The notes under the pieces were generated by a model, which saw only the letters and a list, made by a program, of their open reading frames with translations, ran no database searches and was not told the DNA's origin. From contig CAYUBI010000008.1 of NCBI GenBank assembly GCA_964443005.1, forward strand, positions 1 through 33,720: a stretch of 33,720 bases of DNA, read 5' to 3'. The position numbers and the translations under genes were made by a program. Of this stretch, positions 33,134-33,720 are shown piece by piece; positions within the stretch are counted from its first letter, which is position 1, and each line of letters begins with the position of its first letter. The stretch is from CAYUBI01 sp964443005. Its GTDB lineage: Bacteria > Margulisbacteria > Riflemargulisbacteria > GWF2-35-9 > CAYUBI01.

Positions 33134-33654
33134 GTTTCTCTAGGCTGCTCGCATTGAAGTTTGCGAAGCATTTGATTTGATTCCCGGAGTCGTGCTCCTA
33201 AAATTTTTGCAAGATTAAAAATGATACTTGCTGCAATAGTCGGCTCTGAAGCCAACATTTCAATAAGATCCGGCCGAAAAAAACCAAGTAATATTACATT
33301 GTTTTCTTTAGAAATTGCAGCAGCTGATCGAGGACTTTCATCAAGCAGTGCAAGTTCGCCAAAAAAATCACCTTCATGATAGGTTGTTAAAATTTTCGGC
33401 TCTTTAAATCCTTCCAAAAGAACAATATCTACACTGCCCTTTTGAATAATATACATGCCACTACCCGGTTGTTTTTCCTGAAAAACAGGTTCATTAAATG
33501 TGAAAGTTCGAATATGTAATTTAGCATGCAGTGCTTGTAATTGAGAATTAGTTAAACCATCAAAAATCGGTAATTTCTGCATCATCTTAATAAGGTCTTC
33601 AGGAGTTGCCCGATGAAAAATATTTTTCCATAAACTGTCTAAAATCATTTTCAT
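33130..33654 (-). CDS. Cyclic nucleotide-binding domain protein
   Basis: The 174-residue protein is a single CNB domain (Crp/EPAC fold) without a recognisable DNA-binding helix-turn-helix. It has IFDGLTNSQLQALHAKLHIR, the beta roll with GSGMYIIQKGSVDIVL, and the phosphate-binding cassette GDFFGELALLDESPRSAAA, which contains the Glu and Arg that contact cyclic nucleotide. The N-terminus (SLWKNIFHRATPEDLIKMMQ) is a short helix. GAGGAG lies four bases before ATG 33654. It heads the operon and overlaps the AI-2E gene by ATGA. As a stand-alone sensor it may act on a partner protein, perhaps the neighbouring transporter; that is speculation. Confidence 0.88.
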   Translation of the reverse strand: MKMILDSLWKNIFHRATPEDLIKMMQKLPIFDGLTNSQLQALHAKLHIRTFTFNEPVFQEKQPGSGMYIIQKGSVDIVLLEGFKEPKILTTYHEGDFFGELALLDESPRSAAAISKENNVILLGFFRPDLIEMLASEPTIAASIIFNLAKILGARLRESNQMLRKLQCEQPRET

Positions 33655-33671
33655 GTTACTCCTCTATAAAT

Positions 33672-33708
33672 ATGATATCAGAAAATAATAGAGATGCAAG
33701 TTATCTCT
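33672..33708 (-). promoter_or_regulatory. Putative promoter and inverted repeat for the CNB-AI-2E-nqr operon
   Basis: On the minus strand TTGCAT (33699-33694) and TATCAT (33677-33672) are spaced by 16 bases. The expected start near 33665 leaves a leader of only about 11 bases that still contains the GAGGAG site. AGAGAT (33690-33695) and ATCTCT (33703-33708) form an inverted repeat with a 7-base centre overlapping the -35 box, a position typical for a repressor site. Confidence 0.4.
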
Positions 33709-33720
33709 GCATATAAAATT

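Noticed and set aside
1..33720. tRNA genes, CRISPR arrays, IS elements, riboswitches and intrinsic terminators.
   Set aside because: Intergenic gaps are nearly all short. I saw no cloverleaf-like sequence, no regularly spaced repeats, no transposase and no stable hairpin followed by a T-run.

Overview
The window is an AT-rich, very gene-dense bacterial chromosome segment. It carries only single-copy housekeeping and energy genes, with no tRNA, rRNA, insertion sequence, phage gene or CRISPR array that I can see. FlgA and FlgH (P-ring assembly and L-ring) point to a diderm with an outer membrane. FlgF/FlgG and a large chemoreceptor point to a flagellated, chemotactic cell. A six-subunit Na+-NQR points to sodium-coupled respiration. 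I cannot fix the phylum from sequence alone; an uncultured lineage (for example a Margulisbacteria-like one) is a guess, not a result. Start codons are often GTG or TTG, and neighbouring genes are frequently joined by 4-base ATGA or 1-base TAATG overlaps.

Layout. 1-458 (-): frameshifted remnant of a PD-(D/E)XK-nuclease-type gene. 500-3316 (+): flgF-flgG-flgA-flgH. 3351-4870 (-): ABC-2 exporter pair. 5050-7114 (+): uncharacterised nucleotidyltransferase-like gene, TPM-domain protein, lemA. 7117-13285 (+): gmk-rpoZ-coaBC-priA-AAA ATPase-coaX. 13291-15609 (-): chemoreceptor, probably using an ATT start codon. 15800-17506 (+): two unrecognised envelope/motility-like genes. 17545-21110 (-): U32 protein fused to a membrane anchor and Ig-like domain, then lepA. 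21111-21306: divergent promoters and a DnaA-box cluster. 21307-22683 (+): dnaA. 22693-24255 (-): metG. 24292-26440 (+): ROK kinase and an endonuclease Q homologue. 26433-33654 (-): a tightly coupled operon of a cyclic-nucleotide-binding protein, an AI-2E-family permease and nqrABCDEF.

The most interesting part is the nqr operon. Its NqrA is clearly NqrA by sequence, yet it keeps two complete CxxCxxCxxxCP [4Fe-4S] motifs at the C-terminus, as RnfC does; canonical NqrA has only a degenerate remnant there. In the same operon, NqrD has Thr112 where the canonical subunit has a Cys ligand of the intramembrane [2Fe-2S] cluster. Together these suggest a transitional or rewired Rnf/Nqr-type sodium pump. 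Other notable points are the probable ATT start of the chemoreceptor, the U32-membrane-Ig fusion, an omega subunit with a long acidic tail, a bacterial EndoQ, and an unassigned STAND-like AAA ATPase between priA and coaX.
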